Source of the DNA: Lachnospiraceae bacterium
GTDB taxonomy: Bacteria > Bacillota_A > Clostridia > Lachnospirales > Lachnospiraceae
Reading direction: 5' to 3'
DNA: 47,331 nucleotides
NCBI GenBank assembly: GCA_017391465.1
Contig: JAFOYH010000111.1
Location: 1 to 47,331, forward strand
This document shows positions 32,408 through 41,863 of this stretch, piece after piece. The position numbers and the translations under genes are program-made. Each line of letters opens with the position of its first letter. Position 1 is the first letter of the stretch. The notes beneath the pieces were generated by a model. The model was not told the DNA's origin and did no database searches. It saw only the letters and a list, made by a program, of their open reading frames with translations.

Positions 32408-35113
32408 ATGTCAAAAATCAGAGTACATGAATTAGCAAAAGAATTAAATAAAAGCAGCAAAGATGTTATTTACGCACTTAAAGGACATGGTGTTCTTGTA
32501 GAAAGTCACATGAGCACAATTCCAGATGAAAGTGCGGAAAAAATTCGTAAATTCTTTGCAGCGCCACCGGTAAAAAAACAGGAAGCACCTGTTCAGGATA
32601 AAGCACCCGTAAAACAGGCAGCACCTGCAGCGAATGCAGAAGCGAAACCAGCAGCAAATAATGGTGAAAGAGGCCAGCGTCCAAACAATGGCGAACGTCG
32701 TTCATTTAACAACAACGGCGAAAGAGGCCAGCGTCCAAACAATGGCGAACGTCGTCCATTTAACAACAACGGTGAAAGAGGCCAGCGTCCAAACAATGGC
32801 GAACGTCGTTCATTTAACAACAACGGCGAAAGAGGCCAGCGTCCAAACAATGGCGAACGTCGTTCATTTAACAACAACGGCGAAAGAGGCCAGCGTCCAA
32901 ACAATGGCGAACGTCGTCCATTTAACAACAACGGCGAAAGAGGTCAGCGTCCAAACAATGGCGAACGTCGTTCATTTAACAACAACGGCGAAAGAGGTCA
33001 GCGTCCAAACAATGGCGAACGTCGTCCATTTAACAACAATGGTGAAAGACCACAGCGTCAGGGTCAGGGTGGATTTAATAACCGTGACAATAACAGAGAT
33101 AATCGTGGCGGCAATCGTGGAGGCTTCAACAACAATCGCGGTGAAGCTAAGTTTAATCTGGATAACGCTATCAGTAAAGAAGTTGTTGTAACAAAAGATA
33201 CAAGCCGTGAAAACAGAAGAAACTTTAAAGATAAAGAAAAACCAGTAAAGAGTGTAACGGATGGAAGAAGCAATGGTAAGAAAGGAATGGGTGGAAAACC
33301 ATTAACAAAGAAATCAGACCTTCAGAAACCAACACAGAAACCAAAGCCGGTAGTAGAAAAAGTAACAAATATTGTACTTCCAGAAGTGATTACAATTAAA
33401 GATCTTGGTGACAAAATGAAAATTTCTGCTGCTGAAATCGTTAAGAAATTGTTCTTCAGCGGTAAAATGGTTACTTTAAATACAGAAATTACTTACGATG
33501 AGGCAGAAGAAATCGCATTAGAATACGAAATTCTCTGTGAGCATGAAGTGGTTGTAGATCCAATTGAAGAGATTCTTAAAGAAGAAGAAGAGAACGAAGC
33601 AGATTTACTTCCAAGACCACCGGTTGTATGTGTTATGGGTCATGTTGACCACGGTAAAACATCCATCCTTGACTGTATCCGTAATGCCCATGTAACAGCT
33701 GGTGAAGCTGGCGGTATCACACAGCATATCGGTGCTTATGTGGTAGAAACAGATGGCGGAAAGATTACTTTCCTTGATACACCAGGTCATGAAGCGTTCA
33801 CAGCAATGCGTCTTCGTGGTGCACAGTCTACAGACATTGCTATCCTTGTTGTTGCAGCTGATGATGGTGTAATGCCTCAGACAATTGAAGCAATCAGCCA
33901 TGCAAAAGCAGCGGGCATCGAAGTCATTGTTGCTATTAACAAAATTGATAAACCAAGTGCAAATCCTGAAAGAGTTAAACAGGAATTAACAGAATATGAA
34001 CTTGTTCCAGAAGATTGGGGCGGTACAACACTTATGGTTCCTGTATCTGCTAAAACAGGCGAAGGTATTGATGAGCTTCTTGAAACGGTTCTTCTTCAGG
34101 CAGAAATGTGTGAACTTAAATCCAATCCAAACCGTAGAGCACGTGGTCTTGTTATCGAAGCCCAGCTGGATAAAGGCCGTGGTCCGGTTGCGACAGTACT
34201 TGTCCAGAAAGGTACATTGCATGTTGGTGACTGTCTTGCTATCGGATCCGCATCCGGTCGTGTACGTGCTATGATCGATGACAAGGGTCGTCGTGTCAAA
34301 GAAGCAGGTCCATCCATCCCTGTTGAGATTCTTGGTTTGAACGATGTTCCAGAAGCTGGTGAAGTTTTCATTTCCACAAAGAATGAAAAAGAAGCCAGAG
34401 TTATTTCTGAAACATTTATTGCTCAGAGAAAAGAAAAATTATTGGCAGAAACAAAATCCAAATTGTCTCTTGATGGTCTCTTTGATCAGATTCAGGCTGG
34501 TCAGTTGAAAGAACTTAACATCATCGTTAAGGCTGACGTACAGGGTTCTGTTGAGGCTGTTAAACAGAGTTTATTAAAACTTTCCAATGACGAAGTTGTT
34601 ATTAAGATTGTTCATGGCGGTGTTGGTGCCATCAACGAATCTGACGTTACATTAGCATCCACATCCAATGCCATTATTATCGGTTTCAACGTTCGTCCGG
34701 ATAATATGGCGAAGACAGTTGCTGAAACAGAAAAAGTAGATATGCGTCTCTACCGTGTTATCTACCAGGCAATCGAAGATATCCAGGCAGCGATGAAAGG
34801 TATGCTTGATCCGGAATTCCGTGAAAAAATTCTTGGTCATGCAGAAGTTCGTCAGACATATAAAGTATCCGGTGTGGGTACAATCATTGGTGGATACGTT
34901 CTTGATGGTAAGATCGAAAGAAATGCTAAAGTACGTCTCCTTCGTGACAACATTGTTATCCATGAAGGTCAGCTTGCATCCCTTAAACGTTTCAAAGATG
35001 ACGTGAAAGAAGTTGCAGCAGGTTATGAATGTGGTATGTCCCTTGAAAAATTCAATGATATTAAAGAGGGCGACCAGTTAGAAGTCTTTGTTATGGAAGA
35101 AATTCCAAGATAG
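32408..35113 (+). CDS. infB: Translation initiation factor IF-2
   Basis: This GTPase brings initiator tRNA to the 30S subunit. The 901-residue protein has an N-terminal IF2_N module (1-50), then a long low-complexity linker with seven tandem 18-residue repeats (84-209) and a further Arg/Gly/Asn-rich stretch. A second IF2_N module begins near 324. The G domain starts with GHVDHGKTS at 411 and includes DTPGHEAF and NKID. Domains II-IV complete the C-terminal half, ending with [25 protein letters not shown] lies 7 nt before the ATG. The repeated linker is unusual in its regularity; the core is normal. Confidence 0.97.
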   Translation: MSKIRVHELAKELNKSSKDVIYALKGHGVLVESHMSTIPDESAEKIRKFFAAPPVKKQEAPVQDKAPVKQAAPAANAEAKPAANNGERGQRPNNGERRSFNNNGERGQRPNNGERRPFNNNGERGQRPNNGERRSFNNNGERGQRPNNGERRSFNNNGERGQRPNNGERRPFNNNGERGQRPNNGERRSFNNNGERGQRPNNGERRPFNNNGERPQRQGQGGFNNRDNNRDNRGGNRGGFNNNRGEAKFNLDNAISKEVVVTKDTSRENRRNFKDKEKPVKSVTDGRSNGKKGMGGKPLTKKSDLQKPTQKPKPVVEKVTNIVLPEVITIKDLGDKMKISAAEIVKKLFFSGKMVTLNTEITYDEAEEIALEYEILCEHEVVVDPIEEILKEEEENEADLLPRPPVVCVMGHVDHGKTSILDCIRNAHVTAGEAGGITQHIGAYVVETDGGKITFLDTPGHEAFTAMRLRGAQSTDIAILVVAADDGVMPQTIEAISHAKAAGIEVIVAINKIDKPSANPERVKQELTEYELVPEDWGGTTLMVPVSAKTGEGIDELLETVLLQAEMCELKSNPNRRARGLVIEAQLDKGRGPVATVLVQKGTLHVGDCLAIGSASGRVRAMIDDKGRRVKEAGPSIPVEILGLNDVPEAGEVFISTKNEKEARVISETFIAQRKEKLLAETKSKLSLDGLFDQIQAGQLKELNIIVKADVQGSVEAVKQSLLKLSNDEVVIKIVHGGVGAINESDVTLASTSNAIIIGFNVRPDNMAKTVAETEKVDMRLYRVIYQAIEDIQAAMKGMLDPEFREKILGHAEVRQTYKVSGVGTIIGGYVLDGKIERNAKVRLLRDNIVIHEGQLASLKRFKDDVKEVAAGYECGMSLEKFNDIKEGDQLEVFVMEEIPR
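32657..33034 (+). repeat. Seven tandem 54-bp repeats within infB
   Basis: Seven contiguous 54-bp units encode the 18-residue unit [18 protein letters not shown], with Ser or Pro alternating at one position (S, P, S, S, P, S, P). The copies differ mostly at synonymous sites (GGC/GGT), and a truncated eighth copy follows. Because the unit is a multiple of three and has no stops in several frames, long false reading frames appear over it. The near identity suggests recent expansion by slippage or unequal recombination. Confidence 0.95.
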
Positions 35114-35123
35114 AGAGGTATCT

Positions 35124-35510
35124 ATGAGAAAAAACAGTATTAAAAATACACGTATCAATGGTGAAGTACAGAAAGAGCTTGGACGAATCATTACAAGAGA
35201 GATTAAAGATCCACGTATTTCTTCACTGACTTCGGTTGTTGCAGTGGAAGTGGCTCCGGATTTGAAGACTTGTAAAGCCTATATCAGTGTGTTAGGTGAT
35301 AAAGAAGCTCAGAAATCCACATTGGAAGGTTTGAACAGTGCTATGGGCTATATCCGTAAAGAACTCGCACGTTCCGTAAATCTTCGAAATACACCAGCCA
35401 TTACATTTGTCATGGACCAGTCCATTGAATACGGTGTCAATATGACGCGTATTATTAATGAAGTGAATAAAGATTTAAAAGAAGAAAACGATTTAAATGA
35501 GGAAGAATAA
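35124..35510 (+). CDS. rbfA: Ribosome-binding factor A
   Basis: It assists late 16S rRNA maturation. The 128-residue KH-like protein shows the start KNTRINGEVQKELGRIITRE and then IKDPRISSLTSVVAVEVAPD. It continues with the CKAYISVLGD strand and ends acidic. The ATG at 35124 has GAGAGGT 5 nt upstream; an earlier in-frame ATG lies inside infB. It runs into nrnA with 1 nt between genes. Confidence 0.95.
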   Translation: MRKNSIKNTRINGEVQKELGRIITREIKDPRISSLTSVVAVEVAPDLKTCKAYISVLGDKEAQKSTLEGLNSAMGYIRKELARSVNLRNTPAITFVMDQSIEYGVNMTRIINEVNKDLKEENDLNEEE

Positions 35511-35511
35511 T

Positions 35512-36495
35512 ATGAAAAGCTTTCTTATAAATCATATTGAAGAGAGTCAGACCATCGCTATTACCGGTCATACACGACCGGATGGCGATTGTGCAGGCTC
35601 CTGTATGGGTCTTTATAATTATATTCTGGCGAATTATCCGGAAAAGAAAGTGGATATTTATCTGGAACCGATTGCGGACAGCTATAAGATGGTAAAGCAT
35701 ACCGAAGATATTCAACAACCGGGAGTTTTAGAAACACCTGCGGATTCATGTATGGTATATGATTTGCTTATCTGTCTGGATACGAGTCAGAAAGATCGTA
35801 TGACAAAAGGAATGTCCGTTTATTTTGAACAGGCAAAAAAAACAATCAATATCGACCATCATGTAAGTAATACAGGTTTTGCCGATATAGATCATGTGGT
35901 AAGTGCTGCAAGTTCCGCGAGTGAGGTTGTTTATGACCTTTTGGAGAAGGAACGTATTGATCTTGCCAGTGCAGAAGCTCTTTACATGGGAATTATCTGT
36001 GATTCGGGTGTGTTTAAATATTCCAGCACGAGTGAGCATACGATGCAGATTGCCGGTCATTTAATGACAATCGGTGTGGACAGCAGCCGATGGATTGACG
36101 AAGTGTTTTATGAACGCACCTATAAGCAGGCAAAACTTCTTGGACAGGCATTGTTAAACAGTGAACTTATCTTTGAAGGTCGTTGTATTTACACGGTGGT
36201 TGATCGTGCAATGTTTGAATATTTTTCGGCAGGCCATGATGATCTGGAAGGTGTGGTGGAACAGCTTCGCCTGACAAAAGGTGTGGAAGTTGCCGTCCTT
36301 ATTTCGGAAACAGTGGAAGGAACATGCAAGTTTAGTTTTCGATCCAAACGCTATGTCGATGTGAACAAAGTGGCATCTATTTTTGGCGGTGGTGGTCATG
36401 TGCGTGCAGCAGGCTGTACCATCAAGGGTGATTATAAAGAACCATTAAAGATATTTTTAGAAGCAATAGAAGGGCAGCTGGCAACAGATGTATAA
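35512..36495 (+). CDS. nrnA: DHH-family oligoribonuclease / PAP phosphatase NrnA
   Basis: It degrades nano-RNA and dephosphorylates pAp to AMP. The 327-residue protein carries TGHTRPDGDCAGS with H20, D24 and D26, then LDTSQ, the name-giving D115-H116-H117, and the DHHA1 motif FGGGGHVRAAG near 292. Length and motif set match NrnA rather than RecJ. The ATG at 35512 has GAGGAAG upstream. The gene overlaps truB by 8 nt. Confidence 0.92.
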   Translation: MKSFLINHIEESQTIAITGHTRPDGDCAGSCMGLYNYILANYPEKKVDIYLEPIADSYKMVKHTEDIQQPGVLETPADSCMVYDLLICLDTSQKDRMTKGMSVYFEQAKKTINIDHHVSNTGFADIDHVVSAASSASEVVYDLLEKERIDLASAEALYMGIICDSGVFKYSSTSEHTMQIAGHLMTIGVDSSRWIDEVFYERTYKQAKLLGQALLNSELIFEGRCIYTVVDRAMFEYFSAGHDDLEGVVEQLRLTKGVEVAVLISETVEGTCKFSFRSKRYVDVNKVASIFGGGGHVRAAGCTIKGDYKEPLKIFLEAIEGQLATDV

Positions 36496-37396
36496 TGGAA
36501 TTATCAATATTTACAAAGAGGCAGGTTTCACATCCCATGATGTGGTTGCCAAACTTCGTGGAATATTAAAACAGAAGAAAATCGGACATACAGGAACTTT
36601 GGATCCAGAGGCAGTCGGGGTGTTGCCGGTATGCCTTGGCAAAGGTACAAAGGTATGTGATCTTTTGACTGATAAAGACAAAGTTTATGAAACTGTTATG
36701 TGTCTGGGTGTTGTTACAGATACGCAGGATATGACAGGAGAGGTTCTTTCACGAGCGGAAGTTCACGTGACGCATGAGATGTTAGAAGAAGTTCTTGAAA
36801 CATTTCGTGGCGAATATGATCAGATTCCGCCCATGTATTCAGCCTTAAAAGTCCAGGGTAAAAAGCTCTATGAACTGGCAAGAGAAGGCAAAGTCGTAGA
36901 ACGTAAAGCCAGACGTGTTCAGATTCTTGGACTGGAGATTTTGGCGATGGATCCAGATGGTATTCATGTACATATGCGTGTCCATTGCTCCAAGGGGACA
37001 TATATTCGTACCCTTTGTCATGATATTGGTGAAAAGCTGGGCTGCGGTGCGGCTATGGAAAAGCTTGTACGTACTCAGGTTGGTGTGTTCGAAATTCAGG
37101 ATGCTTTAACATTATCCCAGATTGAATCTTATGTACAGAATAATCAAGTGGATACGGTCATTTGCAGTATTGACAGTATGTTTCAGATGTGGCCGGCAGG
37201 AAAAACAGATGCACTTTCTGACCGTTTGTTGTATAATGGGAATATGCTCTATAGAGAAAATGTCATTTTAGAAAACGGTTCAAAGCCTGAGAATGGCGGA
37301 AAATACCGGATTTACGACAGTCAGAGTCAGTTTTGTGCAGTTTATGTGTATGATGGACGGCATAAAACATTTAAAAACGAAAAGATGTTTGTGTAA
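36488..37396 (+). CDS. truB: tRNA pseudouridine(55) synthase
   Basis: It makes pseudouridine 55 in the T arm of tRNAs. The catalytic aspartate is D39 in HTGTLDPEAVGVLPVCLG. The start GIINIYKEAGFTSHDVV and a middle YSALKVQGKKLYELAREGK also match. The 302-residue length fits the Firmicute form with a C-terminal extension. It overlaps nrnA by 8 nt and is followed by ribF after 15 nt. Confidence 0.96.
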   Translation: MYNGIINIYKEAGFTSHDVVAKLRGILKQKKIGHTGTLDPEAVGVLPVCLGKGTKVCDLLTDKDKVYETVMCLGVVTDTQDMTGEVLSRAEVHVTHEMLEEVLETFRGEYDQIPPMYSALKVQGKKLYELAREGKVVERKARRVQILGLEILAMDPDGIHVHMRVHCSKGTYIRTLCHDIGEKLGCGAAMEKLVRTQVGVFEIQDALTLSQIESYVQNNQVDTVICSIDSMFQMWPAGKTDALSDRLLYNGNMLYRENVILENGSKPENGGKYRIYDSQSQFCAVYVYDGRHKTFKNEKMFV

Positions 37397-37411
37397 TCAG
37401 GAGATTTCGGC

Positions 37412-38383
37412 ATGAAATATATAACAGGAACCAGAGATTTTCATCTGGAAAACACAGCGGTGGCTCTTGGGAAGTTTGACGGTCTTCACCGGGGTCATCA
37501 GATTTTGATTGATAAGATTAAACGTTATAAAGCACAGGGACTTAAAGCGGTCATGTTTACATTTGACTTTCATCCGGCAGCTTTTTTACAAAATAAACCA
37601 TTGGAACTGATCTTTACACGTGAGGAACGTGTGGCATGGGCGGAGAATATGGGAATCGATTATCTGGTAGAATTTCCATTTACAAAAGAAACTTCGGGTA
37701 TGGCAGCAGAAGCGTTTGTCGAAGAAGTTCTTGTTAAAAGTTGTGGTGCAAAAATCATTGTATGTGGCGACGACTTCCATTTTGGGTATCAGAGACGTGG
37801 CAGTGTGGATATGCTCCGCAATCTGGAACAGGAATTTGGTTTTAAAACCGATGTGTGTGAAAAACTTCAGATTGAAGCACCTGTCTATGAAGGTGGTGCC
37901 TTTACTGGAAGATATGAACTTCAGGATGTGAGCAGTACCCTGGTTCGTGAAGCGATTCGACGTGGAGACATGCAGTTTGCAGCGAAGATGCTGGGAGCTC
38001 CATTTTCTGTGTGCGGAGAAGTGGTTCATGGTAAGCAGCTCGGCAGAACATTGGGTATGCCGACGGCGAATGTGATGCCTCCAATGCATAAGATCATGCC
38101 GCCGAATGGTGTATATTCTTCAAGAACCATTGTTGGAGCCAATGTTTATCATTCCGTTACGAATATTGGACATAATCCGACGGTTGGTGATAATATCAGT
38201 AAACGAATGGAAACCTACGTGTACGACTTTGATGGAAGTCTATATGGTCAGGAGATTGAAGTTCAGTTGTTTCGATTTGAGCGTCCGGAGATGAAGTTTA
38301 ATGGTCTGGATGAACTTAAAAACCAGATTCATAGAGATAAAGCATCGACGATGGAATTTTTTGGAATTCATGGAGATTTATAG
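37412..38383 (+). CDS. ribF: Bifunctional riboflavin kinase / FAD synthetase
   Basis: It makes FMN and then FAD from riboflavin. The N-terminal FAD synthetase half has ALGKFDGLHRGHQ with the nucleotidyl-transfer histidines H26 and H29. The C-terminal flavokinase half begins at GKQLGRTLGMPTANV near 208 and contains NIGHNPTVG. Length 323 is usual. It is the last gene of the operon and is followed by a strong terminator. Confidence 0.96.
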   Translation: MKYITGTRDFHLENTAVALGKFDGLHRGHQILIDKIKRYKAQGLKAVMFTFDFHPAAFLQNKPLELIFTREERVAWAENMGIDYLVEFPFTKETSGMAAEAFVEEVLVKSCGAKIIVCGDDFHFGYQRRGSVDMLRNLEQEFGFKTDVCEKLQIEAPVYEGGAFTGRYELQDVSSTLVREAIRRGDMQFAAKMLGAPFSVCGEVVHGKQLGRTLGMPTANVMPPMHKIMPPNGVYSSRTIVGANVYHSVTNIGHNPTVGDNISKRMETYVYDFDGSLYGQEIEVQLFRFERPEMKFNGLDELKNQIHRDKASTMEFFGIHGDL

Positions 38384-38465
38384 GAACCTAAAAGTGATTA
38401 TTGTTTTAATGAGAGATCGTGGTCATGTGGGTTCGTTCTAATAAAAAGTAAATTGAATAAATAAT

Positions 38466-38507
38466 AAAAAAACGGCTATGCAGAAAAAAATGCATAGCCG
38501 TTTTTTT
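38466..38507 (+). terminator. Strong terminator after ribF
   Basis: A perfect 17-bp stem (AAAAAAACGGCTATGCA and its complement) with an 8-nt loop ends in seven Ts. It closes the rimP-ribF operon. No strong promoter for the following transport operon could be assigned between it and 38608; a TATAAT at 38579-38584 lies very close to the start codon. Confidence 0.95.
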
Positions 38508-38608
38508 GTTGGAAATGTTTTGCTTGAATTTTACAAAGATTTAACGCGTATAGAATAGTAGATTTTACATTATGAATTTATAATGAGAAACCAGAAAGGA
38601 GGAGAAGC

Positions 38609-39508
38609 ATGAAGAAAGAAAAAAAAGAAGAACAAATTATTCGATTAAAACATAGTGGAAATGTGCTTTTATTTGTGCTTCCGGCACTGATACCACTCAT
38701 TATTTTCTGGATATATCCGATTCTTCGATCAATTTGGATCAGTTTTACAGATTGGGATTTTATGACACCGAATTACAATTTTGTTTTTTTAAAGAATTAT
38801 ATTGCTTTGTTTAAAGACAGCCGTTTTTATAATGCCTTATGGAATACATTCGTATTCACAGCCGGGACATTGATTCCAACAATCGCAGGTGGTTTGGGTC
38901 TGGCTCTTTTATTGAGGAAAAAATTTAGTGGAAGCGGTTTATTTAAATTTGTATTGTTTTCTCCGTGGATCACGCCGACTGTTGCAGTTTCAATTGTTTG
39001 GACATGGATTTTTCAGCCGGATGGAGGCATTGCGAATGTGGTGTTAGAATTTTTGAATCTGCCTGCACTGGAATGGATCAGCAGTTCAGATACGGCGATG
39101 CTGTCTGTAATTATTGTTACTGTATGGAAAAGTCTTGGTTATGCGATGATTTTTTATTTATCTGCATTGGAAAAGGTTCCGAAAGAACTTTATGAAGCAA
39201 GCAGTATGGATGGTGCAAAGAAGTTTCGTCAGTTTTTCGATATGACACTTCCGAGTATCTCACCAACAACATTTTTTTTGATGATTATTACAATGGTGAA
39301 TTCGCTTCAGGCATATGATCAGATTCAGATTCTGACACAGGGAGGACCGAGCGGAAGCACCCGAACACTTCTTTACATGTACTATCAGTTAGGTTTTGAG
39401 GAGTTTAATATGGGTGGTGCAACAGCCGTTGCCGTTGTTATGATAGCGATTACTGTGTTGCTTTCTATTATACAATTTACAGCATCTAAAAAATGGGTTC
39501 ACTATTAA
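38609..39508 (+). CDS. ABC transporter permease, UgpA/MalF-like
   Basis: The 299-residue protein has six hydrophobic segments and the ATPase-docking EAA loop as EASSMDGAKKFRQFFDMTLP near 195. The start (VLPALIPLIIFWIYPILRSI) and the segment ILTQGGPSGSTRTLLYMYY are typical of the glycerol-3-phosphate/sugar (CUT1) class. It is the first gene of a seven-gene operon, with GGAGGAG before the ATG. The partner permease, binding protein and ATPase follow. Confidence 0.92.
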   Translation: MKKEKKEEQIIRLKHSGNVLLFVLPALIPLIIFWIYPILRSIWISFTDWDFMTPNYNFVFLKNYIALFKDSRFYNALWNTFVFTAGTLIPTIAGGLGLALLLRKKFSGSGLFKFVLFSPWITPTVAVSIVWTWIFQPDGGIANVVLEFLNLPALEWISSSDTAMLSVIIVTVWKSLGYAMIFYLSALEKVPKELYEASSMDGAKKFRQFFDMTLPSISPTTFFLMIITMVNSLQAYDQIQILTQGGPSGSTRTLLYMYYQLGFEEFNMGGATAVAVVMIAITVLLSIIQFTASKKWVHY

Positions 39509-39549
39509 AATTGATAAAGTTGCTGAAGTGAGAGATTGAGAGGTAAAAA

Positions 39550-40446
39550 ATGGTTGATGCAAATGTTTTAACAACAGATTTGAAAGCAACAAAAGAGGTA
39601 GAGAGAAATATAAATGGTGTTGAAATTGTGGCCGATTTCATGAAGTACGCTGTTTTGGTGAGTGTCAGCATATTTACAGCATTTCCTTTTATATGGATGT
39701 TTCTAAGTGCATTGAAGTCGAAAGAAGAAATCATGAATGTGATGACATTTTTACCAGCACAGCCACAGTGGGAAAATTTTGCAGAAATATTGTTTGATTC
39801 ACCAATTCTATCTTATATCGGAAATAGTTTATGGGTATCCTTGATTGTGATTGTTCTGCAGATTGTTACCGGTGCGATGTTGACATATGCCATGGTGTTC
39901 CTTGAATTTAAAGGAAGAAATATTTTATTTGCTGTTGTCATGGGAACTTATATGCTTCCTGTAGCGGCAACATACATTCCAAGTTATATTATTTTGTCTA
40001 AATGGAATTTATTAAATACAACTACTGGATTGGTTATATCCAGCTGTGTAAGCATTTTTGGTATTTTCCTGTTAAGGCAGGCATTTATGCAGGTACCGAA
40101 GGGGCTTGTAGAAGCTGCCAGAATGGATGGGGCCAGTCATTTCAGGATTTTGTGGGAGATTATTTGTCCAATGACAAAATCAGCGTTTATTACCTTTGGA
40201 TTAATGAGCTTTATTTCAACATACAACAACTATATGTGGCCGTCTTTGATTACAAATGACAGTACAAAGTTTTTAGTATCCCAGGGGCTGCGAAGCTTCT
40301 TTATTGAAGGCGGGGCTTACGGGACAAAATGGAATCTTGTTATGGCAGCCAGTGCTGTGATTGTTATTCCATTACTGATCTTGTTTGCATTTACACAGAA
40401 GTGGTTCATTAATGGAATCGGTGGAGACACCGGAATGAAAGGTTGA
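39550..40446 (+). CDS. ABC transporter permease, UgpE/MalG-like
   Basis: This second channel subunit has 298 residues and six hydrophobic segments, with the EAA loop EAARMDGASHFRILWEIICP near 190. The FPFIWMFLSALKSKEEIMN stretch after the first helix is characteristic of the MalG/UgpE side of CUT1 importers. It starts 41 nt after the first permease, with GAGAGG upstream. Confidence 0.92.
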   Translation: MVDANVLTTDLKATKEVERNINGVEIVADFMKYAVLVSVSIFTAFPFIWMFLSALKSKEEIMNVMTFLPAQPQWENFAEILFDSPILSYIGNSLWVSLIVIVLQIVTGAMLTYAMVFLEFKGRNILFAVVMGTYMLPVAATYIPSYIILSKWNLLNTTTGLVISSCVSIFGIFLLRQAFMQVPKGLVEAARMDGASHFRILWEIICPMTKSAFITFGLMSFISTYNNYMWPSLITNDSTKFLVSQGLRSFFIEGGAYGTKWNLVMAASAVIVIPLLILFAFTQKWFINGIGGDTGMKG

Positions 40447-40488
40447 GCAAACAATAAAACATGAATGAAATTTCAGGAGGAAAAAAGA

Positions 40489-41811
40489 ATGAAGAAAGCA
40501 TTAACTTTAGTTTTAGCAGCTACAATGACTGCCGGTTTGTTAACTGGCTGTGGCGGTAGTGACGAAACAAAAGCCACAGAAACAGTGAAGACAGAAAAAG
40601 CAGAGGAACCTGTAGAAGTAGAATTTTGGTATGCCGGAGGAAAAACTGCCGTAGGCGTTGTTCAGGAGATTATCGATAATTTCAATGCCTCCCAGGATAA
40701 GTATACGGTAACAGCAGTTACACAGGCGGATTATTCAGAAACTTATCAGAAATTACAGGCGGGTATTGCAGGAAAAGCTGCTCCGGATCTTGTACTCTTA
40801 GAACCTGATACTGCGAAAGTCCTCTACAAAAAGGGTCTTGTTGAAACATTAAACGGTTATATGGATACAGATGAGGAGTTTCAGAAAGATGATTACCTTC
40901 CGGTATTTTTTGATTGTGGTGTAGATGAAACCGGTGATGTTTTTGCCATGCCGGCATATGGAACAACACAGGTATTATATTACAATATCGAAGCATTTGA
41001 AAAAGCCGGTGTAAAGCCGGAAGAAATTAAGACATGGCAGGATCTTGCAGAAGCTGCAAAGGCCATTCAGGAAACAGGAGAATTCGAATATGGTTGGGAA
41101 CCAATGTGGGGACCTGGCAATTTAATCGATGCTGCATTCAGCAATGGTGCATCTGTATTTAATGAAGATGGAACTCAAGTTACAATTAATTCTCCAGAGT
41201 GGGTAGAGGTTTGGGAAGCTTTCCGTACATGGATTCATGATGAGAAAACAATGGCTATTCACTTTGGTGGACAAGGCTGGGAATACTGGTATAACACAAT
41301 TGATGATGTGCTTGCAAATAAAGCGGGTGGTTATACAGGTTCGTCCGGCGATCAGGCAGACCTCGATTTCAGTATTGTAGCAGCAATGGAACAGCCTGCA
41401 TGGGATGAAGATTCACAGTCCTCACCAGTGGCAGAAGCATTAACACTTTCTGTATTAGAAAGCTCCAGTGATGAAGAAAAACAGGGTGCTTATGAATTTA
41501 TGAAATATTTTATGGATGCGGAGAGTCAGACAAAATGGACAATGGCAACGGGTTATATCGCAGTAAATACAAATATCCAGGATAATCCGGAGTATATTGC
41601 GTATACAGAAAAAAATCCACAGGCTTTGGTGCCATTTAATCAGGCCGGACATGGTTCTGCGTATCCAGACGATCCAACAAATGGTGTTATTTATGATGCA
41701 TTAACTGTTGCAGCAGATAAAGTTGAAATTGATGGTGTTTCTGCCCAGGAAGCATTAGATGAAGCACAAAAAACAGCTCAGGAGGCATTGGATGCAGCAT
41801 TGGGCAAATAA
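40489..41811 (+). CDS. ABC transporter substrate-binding lipoprotein, UgpB-like
   Basis: The 440-residue protein starts with a lipoprotein signal peptide whose lipobox ends at C21 (LLTGC). An extracellular binding protein of the type-1 CUT class follows: VEFWYAGGK at the start, YETYQKLQAGIAGKAAPDLV-like text near 90, VLYYNIEAFEKAGV near 165, and ATGYIAVN near 360. The similarity is to UgpB/MalE-like proteins in general. The ligand cannot be read out, but the neighbours suggest a phosphorylated compound. GGAGG lies 9 nt before the ATG at 40489. Confidence 0.9.
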   Translation: MKKALTLVLAATMTAGLLTGCGGSDETKATETVKTEKAEEPVEVEFWYAGGKTAVGVVQEIIDNFNASQDKYTVTAVTQADYSETYQKLQAGIAGKAAPDLVLLEPDTAKVLYKKGLVETLNGYMDTDEEFQKDDYLPVFFDCGVDETGDVFAMPAYGTTQVLYYNIEAFEKAGVKPEEIKTWQDLAEAAKAIQETGEFEYGWEPMWGPGNLIDAAFSNGASVFNEDGTQVTINSPEWVEVWEAFRTWIHDEKTMAIHFGGQGWEYWYNTIDDVLANKAGGYTGSSGDQADLDFSIVAAMEQPAWDEDSQSSPVAEALTLSVLESSSDEEKQGAYEFMKYFMDAESQTKWTMATGYIAVNTNIQDNPEYIAYTEKNPQALVPFNQAGHGSAYPDDPTNGVIYDALTVAADKVEIDGVSAQEALDEAQKTAQEALDAALGK

Positions 41812-41863
41812 CAGAGAAAAATCATGTGAATAAAATGGGCATTTCAATTATGGAGAAACAGAA

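Noticed and set aside
32593..33191. Long open frames on both strands over the infB repeats (112 residues on minus, 185 on plus in another frame)
   Set aside because: They arise because the 54-bp unit has no stops in several frames; infB in its own frame explains the region fully.
37586..38089. 167-residue minus-strand frame inside ribF
   Set aside because: It lies entirely within ribF; composition is rich in Phe/His as expected from antisense of Lys/Glu codons.
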